This document shows positions 19,987 to 31,500 of a DNA stretch of 44,692 nt, in pieces (the first letter of the stretch is position 1; each line of letters starts with the position of its first letter). The position numbers and the translations under genes are program-made. The stretch is taken from NCBI GenBank assembly GCA_032718475.1, contig JAUCBJ010006490.1, forward strand, positions 2,501 through 47,192, in the 5' to 3' direction. Source of the stretch: Nemertoderma westbladi. Taxonomy: Eukaryota; Xenacoelomorpha; Nemertodermatida; Nemertodermatidae. Under the pieces are notes generated by a model. It had not been told where the DNA came from. It saw nothing but the letters and a program-made list of their open reading frames with translations, and did not search any database.

Positions 19987-22900
19987 TTATCGCTTAGTGG
20001 ATCGAGCCCTGCCGCGTCCTCGAAAACTGCGCACAGGTGACTTTGCTCGCGATATGGGACTTGTGGGGCGAGTCACTGGTTTCGTTTGGACGTTGAGAGA
20101 CGGTGCGACTATTTCCTCGCAAATTCGTCTATTTAGCATCCCAAAACCTCGACCGATTCCTCGTGACCGATCAGTTGTCACTACAGTTGGTAGAACGTCT
20201 GGGAACGCGCGAGAAGCGGACGACGCAGACCCAAGAGTAGCTTGCGCCCCCTTCTGATCAGCTGGTGTATGTCCCGATCCTCCTGTTGGTTCTCTAGGAA
20301 GTGATACCGTATCCCGAGTAATTCGAATGGTCGGCTCAGCTCCCTTGCGTTCTTCTATATTAATAATTTTCTTTAATTGTTGGCCCACTTTCTGGACCCG
20401 TATGATCCTACCCTGTCCGTCCTCCCGAGGGTGATGTGCAGACGGCGCAACCGGAGTGGCTGGTATGTTTGTCGCCTCTAGGACCTCCTCTTCCTTGAAT
20501 ACGCTCGCTCGTATACATTTGTGGTAAAACGCGGCTCGGTACGCCCATGCGACGGTTAACCAAGCTCCTTTATTCCGCTTTTCAGTTCGGAAACGATCGA
20601 ATTCACCATACGTGATGCGATTAACGACTTTCTGAAAATTCCACGTGTTTTTGTTATCCGGGTGAATCTGTAGTAGATACTCGCGCACTACTCGGAATCC
20701 ACTGTCGTGGGGCAAAATATCGACAACCTCGATAAGTTCGTCATATTGGGGCATAGCGGAGATATATCCTTCCGACATCATCGTTTGAGGATTTACCGCC
20801 CAAAGTCCAAGATGCGCCCTCATCGGAAATCGTCTTCTTTGTGCCGATACATGTTCGTCGGCTAAATCTTCCCACTCATCAAATAATTTCCTCACGAGTT
20901 TTACAGATTCGTGTTCATAAGGTATGTCTCTTAGTTGGCATTCAGATGCTCGATGTCCTTTTATATTGCAATAAGTACATTGAGCCATAAATCTCCAGCA
21001 AGTATAAAAGGTATGAGACCCTTGATCCCCACACCATCCACAGATTAGCTGAGTCGTAGTAATGTGCTTTCCACTGCACTTTGTCATATGATGTCCAGCG
21101 ACGCCACATTTACTACACATCGTATTGGCAGGGTACCACACTCGTTCGTATATAAGATCCCCAATCGGTCGAGCGCTTCCTCCCACACTATAATCGTAAT
21201 ATTCTGGATCTATGGGTTGGTAGGTTTCTGAAGGTTGTATACAAACTATAGCATCTGTTGCTTCAAGTTGTCGAATCTCCGTCTGAGATTTCTTCGGGAG
21301 GTTCCTTTCTATCTCAAGAAGTTCCTCTAAAGGATCGTCGGCGATCGTAGTAGTTACTTCGAAATCATCACCGAGGTGACCGATAGGCGCGCGCGTCTGC
21401 CGTGATTCTTCCGTAATCTCCACGATACGTTCTCCTTCATAGGGTAACAATGTAAACATAGATGGTCTTTCGATAAGAGATCCCGCACAGCGAAGATACA
21501 CGTCTCGAAATATACTAAATCCTGCTCGAGTAAAGGCATTACACTGAGCGTCGGAGTTGTAGAAGGGTTCAAGGAATCGTCTAAACACGTCGGTATGAAT
21601 TCTCCCTTCCATGTAGAAAGTATGATCTTCTCCGAGACAAAGTGGATGTCTTTTGAGAGTCCGAGACACAATGTCGGCGATTAGGCAAACATTCACTGAC
21701 GACTCTATTGCTAAATAATATTGTAAGACCGCTCTTGGAGGTGACGTAATAGCCCAATACACGCATCCTCTCCATTTAAGCTGTGATTCAAACTCACTCA
21801 TATCTGGAGTATCACCTTCTCCATAAGTCTCAATATACTTGGTTCTCTTACTTTCCTTATAATCCCAATTGAATAACAGGTAGGAAATGTATCCAGTTCC
21901 AGTCTTCTGAGTATTATACTCACGAAAATATCCCTGTTCTATAGACCACAAAATAAGAGGTCGAGTGTCGACGTAAGGTGTCGGTAGTCGGTCATCGCTG
22001 TCCGTCATGCCGGCGAAGTCGCTAATTAAGTCCTCCCTTACTCCTGATCCAATCTTTACAACAGTTTTATCTAAAATCATGTTTCTTACCATCTTCGGTA
22101 GCATTCTAGCGTCGATATTACAAGCTTGGTCCATCTTCTTTACTATGTCGATGATAAGATGGTGTCGCTTTGTATTCGCTGGAGGTATCGGCATTCGTTT
22201 ATCGCTCCTCTGTCTACTGAAAACGTGCAGGACTCCGTCCGCCGCTCTAATTTGTATAGTCTTAGAAGTCAAACTCTGCTGATGACTGCCGCCCTCGTTG
22301 TCGTAAAACATGTAACCATTTTCCTGAAACGATCTGAACGTCCTATTCCATTCATCCAACAATTCTTCCGAAGGTTGCCAAATCTTCTCTATGTCCTTAT
22401 CATCTTCGAAACGAATAACCTTACCTCGCCAATCTGCGGCAATATCTGTATCCGACTCGAAGGTTCCAGTTCCAATCCATAAACGAATCGTCTTGGTTAA
22501 ATATCCTTTCAGATTACTCGGAGCTATATCGGCACCAGCTCTATCCAGTTCCTTGAAGTCTTGGATATGAGGTGGAACGTTGTACACGACCTTTTGAGTA
22601 ATATGTCTACGTAAATCATATATCTTACTCATATCGCTGAAAACAACTGCAGGAAGAAACTCCAAGTTTGAAATGATTTCTGGATGATCCACGATGGGTA
22701 TTTCGTACGTCGTATCCTGTCGGACTGGTATACTAATAGGAAAATTGAGTGTCGTACTCAATGGTTTCGTAGTTGAAATACTATATGGTTGCATTTCTCT
22801 TGTCCTCTCCGGGAATGCAATCTGTAGTCTCTGAATAACGTTTTGAGCAAAGTTTATGCTCTCGAAAACTTCCGGTGTCATCTCCTTAGCTGGAGTTTGA

Positions 22901-23256
22901 TCGTGTGACGTCCAATGGTAAGGTAGGCTCGCGAGTCTTCCGCCCCATTCTTCCATCTCACCTTTCTCGAAAGTCTTGTAGGCTCTGTATAGGCTAAGAG
23001 CTTCTTTCTTTTCGCGGGTTGACTGATTTGCCTCGTCCAGCGTAAGTTCAAATACATCGGGTTCAACAACCTTAGGTGGGTAAATGACAGTTTCTCCCGC
23101 CTTTGGTCCGGTCATAGCAAATGAATGATATGGATTCGATAAAGGATACCCTCCTTCCTGGTAGCGTAGTTGTTGATGGTTCGAACACCTCGCCAATATC
23201 GGTTCGGGATTTTCCTTATTCAAACGCATCGGAATCGCATTTCGTTGTTCGCGCAT
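19987..23256 (-). CDS. BEL1 extra 3' ORF: zinc-knuckle protein of unknown function
   Basis: 1089 codons downstream of integrase, the position used by env in some LTR elements. No membrane helix or signal peptide is visible. Residues ~714-780 hold three zinc knuckles: CSKCGVAGHHMTKC (CX2CX4HX4C), CGWCGDQGSHTFYTC (CX2CX5HX4C) and CTYCNIKGHRASEC (CX2CX4HX4C). The C-terminus is basic and disordered with RG and SR repeats (RSFRGRGRARSTKR), typical of nucleic-acid binding. Near residue 106 it includes GRLASLP encoded by the dispersed motif. It is in frame with the ORF at 23269-23712, separated by one TAA and four codons, so it is probably the main part of a ~1240-codon gene. An RNA- or DNA-binding, second-nucleocapsid-like role is inferred; no family was recognised. 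Confidence 0.8.
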   Translation of the reverse strand: MREQRNAIPMRLNKENPEPILARCSNHQQLRYQEGGYPLSNPYHSFAMTGPKAGETVIYPPKVVEPDVFELTLDEANQSTREKKEALSLYRAYKTFEKGEMEEWGGRLASLPYHWTSHDQTPAKEMTPEVFESINFAQNVIQRLQIAFPERTREMQPYSISTTKPLSTTLNFPISIPVRQDTTYEIPIVDHPEIISNLEFLPAVVFSDMSKIYDLRRHITQKVVYNVPPHIQDFKELDRAGADIAPSNLKGYLTKTIRLWIGTGTFESDTDIAADWRGKVIRFEDDKDIEKIWQPSEELLDEWNRTFRSFQENGYMFYDNEGGSHQQSLTSKTIQIRAADGVLHVFSRQRSDKRMPIPPANTKRHHLIIDIVKKMDQACNIDARMLPKMVRNMILDKTVVKIGSGVREDLISDFAGMTDSDDRLPTPYVDTRPLILWSIEQGYFREYNTQKTGTGYISYLLFNWDYKESKRTKYIETYGEGDTPDMSEFESQLKWRGCVYWAITSPPRAVLQYYLAIESSVNVCLIADIVSRTLKRHPLCLGEDHTFYMEGRIHTDVFRRFLEPFYNSDAQCNAFTRAGFSIFRDVYLRCAGSLIERPSMFTLLPYEGERIVEITEESRQTRAPIGHLGDDFEVTTTIADDPLEELLEIERNLPKKSQTEIRQLEATDAIVCIQPSETYQPIDPEYYDYSVGGSARPIGDLIYERVWYPANTMCSKCGVAGHHMTKCSGKHITTTQLICGWCGDQGSHTFYTCWRFMAQCTYCNIKGHRASECQLRDIPYEHESVKLVRKLFDEWEDLADEHVSAQRRRFPMRAHLGLWAVNPQTMMSEGYISAMPQYDELIEVVDILPHDSGFRVVREYLLQIHPDNKNTWNFQKVVNRITYGEFDRFRTEKRNKGAWLTVAWAYRAAFYHKCIRASVFKEEEVLEATNIPATPVAPSAHHPREDGQGRIIRVQKVGQQLKKIINIEERKGAEPTIRITRDTVSLPREPTGGSGHTPADQKGAQATLGSASSASRAFPDVLPTVVTTDRSRGIGRGFGMLNRRICEEIVAPSLNVQTKPVTRPTSPISRAKSPVRSFRGRGRARSTKR

Positions 23257-23268
23257 ACAAGAACCGCA

Positions 23269-23712
23269 TTAATAATAAAGTTTATAAACTGAAAATGCTT
23301 CCTTGGTTTCTCTATCGTCCCCTCGAGTTCGTCTGTAAAGATGCATTCCATCAAATTCATCTCTTACCGCGGGCATAGGTTCGTGCGCCTTTAGGTATTG
23401 CATGGTATGATACAAACGACTAATTTCAGTATCGGGGTCTTCGCTAATGTCTCCCGTATCACACAAAGCGTCGTATGGGTAAAGTTCGTTGAAGGTTTTG
23501 CGCAAACTTTCGATTCTTTCGTTTAATGCATTTTGTCTTCTCTTTAATACATTTGAGTCATATTTAGTTCTCGCGAGTTTCGCTGTACTTTCCGATAATT
23601 CCTTTATACCGAATATAGTGTAGTCCTTGGCTCCAAATCTTTCGAATGGCGCTGCTGCCTCCTCTTGGATATCATATCCCCATCTCGGCTCTCCTTGTAT
23701 CCCTTTCTCCAT
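23269..23712 (-). CDS. BEL1 extra 3' ORF, N-terminal part
   Basis: 147 codons starting at an ATG (23712) and ending in a TAA at 23269-23271. The following 1089-codon ORF is in the same frame. Sequence is charged and probably helical (KLARTKYDSNVLKRRQNALN), with no recognised domain. As first ORF after the 660-bp gap behind integrase it would need its own message, by splicing or internal initiation. Confidence 0.6.
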   Translation of the reverse strand: MEKGIQGEPRWGYDIQEEAAAPFERFGAKDYTIFGIKELSESTAKLARTKYDSNVLKRRQNALNERIESLRKTFNELYPYDALCDTGDISEDPDTEISRLYHTMQYLKAHEPMPAVRDEFDGMHLYRRTRGDDRETKEAFSVYKLYY

Positions 23713-24372
23713 AATTAGGGGTGTAGTTACATAATCATTACTACTAGAGGGAATACAACAGAGTTTGTAGTTAGTTGTGAGGAGACGTGAGAGTTTCGTC
23801 TGCCCTTTGGGCTCGACAACGCTCTAACCTCCTACCCATAGCCTAAGATCTAGGGTTTCTTTAATGACACGCTGCTTCTTATCTAAAATTTTTTGCCGAA
23901 ATAAAAACGAATTTGGGCTAAACTGGCTGTGAGTCTAAAATACTCACTTTTTGATCCCAAACTATTATCAGAAAATAAGCGATCAAGAATTAGTAATAAA
24001 TATAGGGGAGTCTATTTTGACGTAACTTATTGAAACAAGACCGTGTAAAATTTAATTAAAATTTTTAAGAAAGGCTCGCAAGTCTTCCTCTCTTGTTTCT
24101 CTAATTTTAAGTTCCACCCGACTGTACCCTGAAATCTATTCACTGGAGAAAATTTTAAAAATTTTTCAAATCCAAATGGATTGTCTAAAATTTCGAAATT
24201 GTCTCAATATTGTGAGTTCCAAGTAGAATTCCATTTCTTATACCTACAAATCCCGCTCCTATGTGACACATAAGGGTACTACCCTCAATGTTCACATATA
24301 AAGACAATGGAATTCTACCGCTGTCCTTACTACGGTGTACAGGTACGTGGAAATCTATTTGTAAACTCCTAA
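23713..24372 (-). other. BEL1 gap between integrase and the extra ORF
   Basis: 660 bp without a usable frame. Contains one copy of the dispersed motif (24071-24088) and a 13-bp inverted pair (GTAGAATTCCATT near 24223 and AATGGAATTCTAC near 24309). It could hold a splice acceptor or promoter for the downstream ORF; none is clear. Confidence 0.5.
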
Positions 24373-25524
24373 TTATTTACTAATATTTGGTGGAGATTTG
24401 TAGTCTCCAGACTCGTTACGAGTCTCTTCAAGAAGTACGAGACGTTGAGTCGGTCTGTCTACTGTACGACCGTCAATTGTCCGTACCGTAACAGTTCTTG
24501 TCACTCCATCCATAGATGGATGTGTGGCTAAAATTACACCTGTTATCCAGAAGCGTCTTTTTAGATTCACTTCCGCTAACAGCACGTGATCTCCCGGCTT
24601 TAATGCGCGGGTATTATTGTACCAAGTTGTTCTGGCAGAAATAGAGGGCAAATAATGGTTTTGCCATATTTCCCAGAATTTGTTAGCTAGTAGTTGCGTG
24701 ATTTTCCACGCTTTTCTACCGTAGCTATCGCCTTCTATTGGAATAGAAATAGGCGTCAAAGTCGTCGGTGCCTGCATTAGCAGGTGTGCCGGTGTCAAAG
24801 CAAACTGAGATTGTTTGTCATCGGGTACTAATACTATTGGTCTAGTATTTAGTATTGCCTCGATTTCAACAAACAGTGTTGTCAGTTGGTCGTCTGTCAA
24901 TATGTGGTTTACTGGAATGACTTTTGCCATGGCTGTCTTTATAGATCTAATCAATCTCTCCCAGACTCCGCCTCTCCATGGACTATCTGGAGGATTAAAC
25001 TTCCAAACAATCTTGTGAGGTTGTAGTTCGTTCGAGATTTGATCATGATCTAGTTTCTTAAAGGCTCTAGCAATCTCATTCCGAGCACCAACAAAGTTTG
25101 TCCCTTGGTCTGAGTACAAGCATTTCACTAGTCCGCGTCTAGCGATAAATCGCCGCAATGCTAGTATAAACGCGTTGGTGGAAAGATCCATCACACGTTC
25201 AATATGAACTGCCCTACTGGACATACATGTGAAAATCAGTCCCCAGCGTTTTACTAGTATACGTCCACGTTTCGTATGTATGGGACCAAAGCAATCAATT
25301 CCAGTCTCTGTAAAAGGTGGTCTGAATGCTTGAAGTTGTGCTTGTGGTAGTTCACTCATTTCTTGGGTACCTATTCTAGAATGTATCTTTTTACAAATAA
25401 TACACGTACGTGTCACTGAACTTAACGCTTTACTAGGTCTAATCAATACAAATCTTGTACGTAAGTAGGAAAGACAGTGGTGTCTTCCAGCGTGTTTCAG
25501 ATGTAAATGTGCGTCCAGTATCAT
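24373..25524 (-). CDS. BEL1 integrase domain ORF
   Basis: 383 codons carrying most of a BEL/Pao integrase, which joins cDNA to the genome. In order: the zinc-binding HHCC region (HLKHAGRHH, later CIIC), the DDE catalytic core with TGIDCFGP (first Asp, ~76), YSDQGTNFVGARNE (second Asp, ~139) and GVWERLIRSIKTAM (Glu, ~190), and a C-terminal DUF5641-like domain (RTTWYNNTRALKPGDHVL to DRPTQRLVLLEE). All catalytic residues are present. The start codon at 25524 is only formal: the N-terminal part of the zinc domain lies upstream in the same frame, at the end of the preceding ORF, across a single TAA at 25531-25533. Confidence 0.92.
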   Translation of the reverse strand: MILDAHLHLKHAGRHHCLSYLRTRFVLIRPSKALSSVTRTCIICKKIHSRIGTQEMSELPQAQLQAFRPPFTETGIDCFGPIHTKRGRILVKRWGLIFTCMSSRAVHIERVMDLSTNAFILALRRFIARRGLVKCLYSDQGTNFVGARNEIARAFKKLDHDQISNELQPHKIVWKFNPPDSPWRGGVWERLIRSIKTAMAKVIPVNHILTDDQLTTLFVEIEAILNTRPIVLVPDDKQSQFALTPAHLLMQAPTTLTPISIPIEGDSYGRKAWKITQLLANKFWEIWQNHYLPSISARTTWYNNTRALKPGDHVLLAEVNLKRRFWITGVILATHPSMDGVTRTVTVRTIDGRTVDRPTQRLVLLEETRNESGDYKSPPNISK

Positions 25525-25530
25525 TGCACG

Positions 25531-28500
25531 TTATAGTTCGTGATGTTGCGGTATTATTATTGGGTATCTAAAGTTTGTGTTGAAGTCAATGTTTTGAAGC
25601 CGAGATTTATGACAAATTAAGCCATTATAAATAATCGGACTCCAACTCAGTATTGGTGACGACTTGATTGGTTGACCTTGATTTATGGATGTGAATTCGC
25701 GCGCGAAATATCGCAGTTGGTAATGGCGAATTAATTTAATTTCACACCTGTCAATCTCAGCCAATGTAAGTCGACGTGTAAAGTCTCGTTTGCCTTTAAC
25801 GTATTGTACAAAACGTACAATCCACGCTAATTTTCGGCAAGCGTTCATCCAAGAGTCTGTTAAGTTTACAATACGGTCGACGTAAGTATTTGTGACGTCA
25901 TCAGGTAAGTCAATGGAGATTTTGGAAGGTTTTGATTTACTAGAAGGGCCCACGGGTCCGCCGGTAAGTATTCCCTTGTTGACTGTTGATCCGTCCGGGT
26001 CTACAAGTAATTTGTCCTTCTTCGTCTTCTTACCTTGGTTGTCAGTACTTTGTAAGTCGATCGTTAATGGTGGTTTGAACTCTATGGGGTCAGTGGGTTT
26101 CGGTAAACTTATTTTTCTGCCGACATTAATCCCAGGTCTCACCATAGGTTGCAAGTTTGGTATGTCTCTTGAGCGCAGAGTAACACCTGTATTTACATTA
26201 GCGTAGGTACTACCCACATCTGTAATACATGAGGTTTCACCGTGCTTATGGTTGCTCAAGTGTGTCAAAATTGGTAGTTTGTCAATACAAGGCCGCTCCA
26301 ATGGGGAAACTGCGGCTTTACTGTTAGTCAATACATTACTAATGTCCGGTAGAACATTTTGTGATGTTTCTGACAAAATGTCTAGTCGACTGTCTAGTAA
26401 TGTGTCTGGCGATACGTCTGGTAACGTATCTGGTTGTTTGTCAATAGAAGGCCGCTCCAATAGAGAAACTGCGGCTTTACTATTTGTCAGTATGCTACTA
26501 GTGTCTGGTAGAACATTTTGTGATATGTCTGGCAAAATGTCTGGTTGGCCGTCTAGTAACGTGTCTGGTTGACCGTCTGGCAATATGTCTGGTGTAGAAA
26601 GGCTCGCAAGTCTTCCTCTCTTGACCTTTGAAGTTATATCTTTCCATTTCGCCTTCGGTTTTTTCTTGAGTTTTGCCGCCGTCGTCTTTTTCTTTGCCTT
26701 CCCCTTTTTTGGTTTCTTGATTTCGGCGTCCTTAGGGATGGTGTTAGACTTGTTGTCGTATAACGGTGGCCAATTTAGTGTTGATCTTTGTAAGAATTGT
26801 GGTCCGTGTTGCCAAAATTCTTTGTTCTCCGGTTTACAGAATTCCTCAGGCATCATTCCTCGCGACGCAATATCGGCTGGGTTTTGTGGTCCGGGACAAT
26901 GTCGCCAATCCTCTTTTATTGAACGGTCTAGAATTTCTGCGCGACGGTTAGCTACGAATGTCTTGAATTCAAGTGTGTCGTTGTTTATGTAAAATAAAAC
27001 CAACGTCGCGTCAGTCCAATAAAATATCTGTAAACTTGACTGTAGTTCTGTCTGTATAAGGTTCACGATAGTGGTTGACAGGGTTGCGGCTTGTAGCTCA
27101 GCTCGTGGTGTCGTCATATACTTAGTAGGCATTGTTTTTACCTTGGAAGTAATGAGCGAAACATCGAATTCTTCTGAGTCTACTTGTCTGCGCAAGTACG
27201 CTGCTACACCAAAACCGTTGTCACTGGCGTCAGAAAAACAATGTAGTTCCAAGTTGTCAGGAAATGTAGTTTGTAATGGAAAGTAGACTCTGGGTATGGA
27301 ATAATCCTCTAGCAAAGATAATTCCGCCTCCCAGGTCTTCCATAAGTCCACTTGGTCTGATGAGATCGGCTCGTCCCATGTCAGTCCATCCTTCCAAATA
27401 CTGCGCATATAAATGCGGGCTTGCAGTATTGCTGGACTGATGAATCCTAATGGATCGAACAATCGGCTCAATTTTGACAAGCATGATCTCTTTGTCAGTG
27501 TGTTCTCTTGACTGTCCAGTCTCACCTTCACTCGAAAGTTGTCCGTGTTTGGGTCCCAAAAGAGCCCCAACACCTTGGTCGTCGGTAGTGGTTCGAACTC
27601 TAGGTCTATGTCACCACCTCCACGCTCAGTCGTTCCGAATGAGTCTACTAATTCGGCACTGTTTGAGGCGAATTTGGTGAGGTTGAAACCTCCGCCCGCT
27701 AAGCAGTCCCGTAATTGATGTGCTACTGTTGTAGCACGTTCTACTGTGTCGCAACTCTGTAAGCCGTCGTCGACGTAAAAGTCACGCTCCACAATCCTAA
27801 TTATCTCTGGGTCATACAGGTGTTTCTGATCCCTAGCGGCTTGTTTTAGGGCGTACATCGTGCAGTTTGGGCTGTCCCTGGTACCGAAAACGCGAACTTG
27901 CATTTGGTAAGTCGCCGGTGGTAGACTTAAGTCTCCTTCCGGGTACCAGAGGAACCGCAAACTGTCTCTGTCTCGCTCTAACGCTCTCACTTGGTGAAAC
28001 ATGGCTTCAACGTCACAAGTAAAAGCTACTTGATGCTGACGGAAGCGCATAATCACCCCCATAAGATAATTATTCATGTTTGGTCCATCCATCAACTCGC
28101 TATTGAGGGACATTCCCTCAAACAGAGCCGCACAGTCATTGACTACACGTACTTTGTCTGGTTTGTCGGGGTGTCTCACATAGTGATGTGGCAGGTAGTA
28201 TGTCTGGTTAGTCACTATCTCTGGGTTAGTCATTCGGATAGCGTATCCCTTAGTCAAATACGTCTCCATCTGAGTGTTGTACTGCAGATGGGCTTTCTCG
28301 TCCTTTAATAGACGTTGTCGTATTGAGTGTAGACGTCTTAAAGCTAGTGGGTAGTTATTTATAAGTTTAGGACTTTGGCTACGCCATAACATCCCCACCT
28401 CATAATGTCCATCTTTCGTCTGGCGGATAGTATTTTCCATGATCCTCAAAGATTGTTTCTCCTGTTCCGACATACAAGGTTCGTAGCTACCAGGTTCAGC

Positions 28501-31500
28501 TGTATCTTGTTCTAACCACCTGATAGTCTTCTCCGTTAATTCTTTGTCCAATACAGCTTGTTCCAATTGATGATTTCTCAACGCGTCATCATCGATATCG
28601 ACGGGCATTGTTGAGGTTGTTGGGGTAGGTAGACTCGCAAGCCTTCCGGCGTTATCATCTGTCGTCGATGGAATCTCTAGCTGACTCGTCTTCTCCCCAA
28701 GTTCTAAACTCCGCTGGTGAATTAGCTGCTCCTTGCGACTTATCATACTAGTTACACGTCTGTCATGTTTTGTCGACTGTAGTGTAGTATGGTCCACGTC
28801 GTGTGAAAAAGAATGAATTGAATTTGTAGTTAATAAACTACATGTACTTTGTACATCATCTTCCTCGTCACTTATGTCCAGTGTGCGCACAGGCGCTCGA
28901 GTATACCACCCTATCGGCGTTCTACAGGCGTATGCGTTTCCCGCTACGACTGCCGATGGTCTGGTTTCCCACACTTGATGCAGGTTGAATTGGTCCGTCC
29001 CGATCAGCATGGCTACCGACCTATAATTGACAGGACATTCAGGTACACCAAGGTGTCTGAAATACTTACGGTCCTCCAAGGATTGTTCTGGGACAGGACC
29101 TAGTAGGTTACTAAAGTCTTTTGTGGCCGCAAAAGTCAAATCCTTGAAGGGTAACAAAGACCTCTCCCTCTCGCTGTGTTGCGATTTTGGAAGAAGAGTG
29201 TCTAAGTCCAACTTAACTCGTGTCACTGGTATTGCACGTTGTCCGTGCATACTACTCACGGTATAACTGACGCGCTTACCTTGTCGGAGATCCGTCACTA
29301 CATCAGCTATCTTTTCATCCACGTAGCTGTGAGATGAGGCTGAATCCAGGATAGCGTAGATTCTCTTACTCCCCTTTGTGCCAGTAATCTTAATCGGAAT
29401 TACACTGAATCCCTTTAATTGGTCAGTAGTCAGAAGCGCGATCGATGGCTGTTCATCTCCATCCGAATATACGTCGTCGTCTTCTGACTCTTCGTCCGAC
29501 GATCCGGATTGTTCTGAGAAGCAATCCTCAATATGGGTCACGAAGGTTGGAGTCGTTTTCGATTCTCGTTTTCTGTAGGCCGCATCACATCTCGCTGCTG
29601 CTTCCGGGTGTTCCCTGGCGAAGCGTTTTGTCGGTGTGTGGCTGTCTGTGTGGAGCAGACCGTCGTGGTTGCGTCCACAGGATGGACAAGTGTCGGTATT
29701 TGGGCAATCTTTACGGACGTGTCCGTGTCGCGTACACCGCCAACAAGAGTCCAATGGCCGTATCTGCAGCCGACGTTCTTCCGAGTTTAACTCGCGAAAC
29801 TGTCGACAGCCTCTCAACTTGTGACCGATATACCGCTTGCCTAAATGCTCGCAGTATTGGCAGCCGCTGAAGTCGGTACTGAGTTGCTGTCTCGTCTGTT
29901 TTGTCCCAATGGGCGCAGATACCCTACTACCGTCCGAGAATTGTCGGGTTTCCGTCGGTGTGGCGTAAGTGGCCGTCTTGGTGGATGTTGTCTGGGGTTT
30001 TTGTCGGTTTGAGGATGGCAAGGTGATTCCTTCTGCCACGATGTGCTGGTCAGTGTAGTTGGATCGAGTTTCTACTACTGCTTCCCTGGATATCAAAAGG
30101 TACACATCCTCCAGTTTTAAGAATCCACCCCGCTCTTCCCGCTGGTATTCGATCTTTCTCCACTCCCGACGAAGTCGATGGTGGAGTCGTCCTATGATCT
30201 TTAATAGGACTGTAGGGGTATTCCCGTAGTCAAGTTGTCCAATGGATCTTAAAATAGTGATAGCGTTCTTTATCTCGTCAGCCAGTTTCAATAAGTCGAC
30301 GGGTTTAGTAATAGCCCCTCCCTTACAGAGTTCCTCTATCACTGACCTGGCCATGCTGACTGTGCCTCCGTATATCGAAGTTAAACGATCGTACGCTAGT
30401 TCGAAGGCGTCCGGTACACCAACGAAGGTCTCCGCCAAACGTTTAGGTTCTCCTGACAACGTTTGAAGCAGGTAATTAAACTTCTCCCGTGATGTAAAGG
30501 CGCACACGGCGATCTGAGATTCGATATAGTCTACGAAAGTGTGCCAGTGTTTTGAGCTACCGGAAAACTTCGGTGGTTGTTGTACCGGCAATCCCTGTCT
30601 GGCTGCGAATTTCGCTATCTCCTCGGCAACGTTCAGAGTTTCGCGTCCTTGGTTGGTAATCTGGTTGATGTTCTCCCTTCTTGGCGCTTTTCCCTGATAC
30701 GAAGTATGTTTTGAAGGTACCGGTCTTTGTGGTTCCTTCGGGTGTCTATTGTGTTCGAATTCAGTGTTCCTCGAACTATCGGTTTGAACTTCCTCCAGAC
30801 GTTCCTCAATCTGAGCCAACTTGTTAACAACTGGTCGCATGATGTCGGCGAACTGTTGTGTACTGATTGCGTCCGTTGGTTGTAACGCCTTCTGTGTTGG
30901 TGTATTCTGTGGAGGATTGTCTACAAAGGAGTTGTCTGAACGCTCGCGTTTATATTCATCGGCCGCCCCTGTTCTAAATACCTCGCGTTTCGGGTAATCC
31001 GATTCGCTCGAAGTACTACTATCATCTGGATATGGTGGTCGACGTGTTCGCGTCCGTTGCGTCGTACAAATTCTCACGTTTCGTTTTGGAACATCGTCCA
31101 CTGTTCTCCGTTGTTCGGTAGGCTCACAAGTCTTCCTCGAAGTCGTAGATTGCGATGTAAACTGGTTGAACGGTCGCGTATCCACTGGTCTCCGTTGTTC
31201 GGTAGGCTCACAAGTCTTCCTCGAAGTCGTAGATTGCGATGTAAACTGGTTGAACAGTCGCGTATCCACTGGTCTCCGTTGTTCGGTAGGCTCACAAGTC
31301 TTCCTCGAAGTCGTAGATTGCGATGTAAACTGGACCGGTGGTCGGACGACAGCGTTTGAATCCAAAGGCCTTGTTGGCCTAAACGTCATTGGGTAAGCGT
31401 AGTGTGTAACAGGTTTTGGCGTCAAAGGTGGACTCACCTGTTTAGTCGTCAGTAGTGCAGGTCCGACTAATAAACTACTACGATCTGTAATCGGTGCGTT

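Noticed and set aside
19987-23256. Envelope glycoprotein gene
   Set aside because: No signal peptide, membrane helix or fusion-peptide-like segment seen; zinc knuckles point to nucleic-acid binding.
29445-29870. 141-codon plus-strand frame opposite BEL1 pol
   Set aside because: Antisense shadow of the zinc-finger and protease region, with no recognisable features.
31089-31340. CRISPR-like regular repeats
   Set aside because: The three 84-bp units are contiguous with no unique spacers and lie within an ORF of a eukaryotic retrotransposon.
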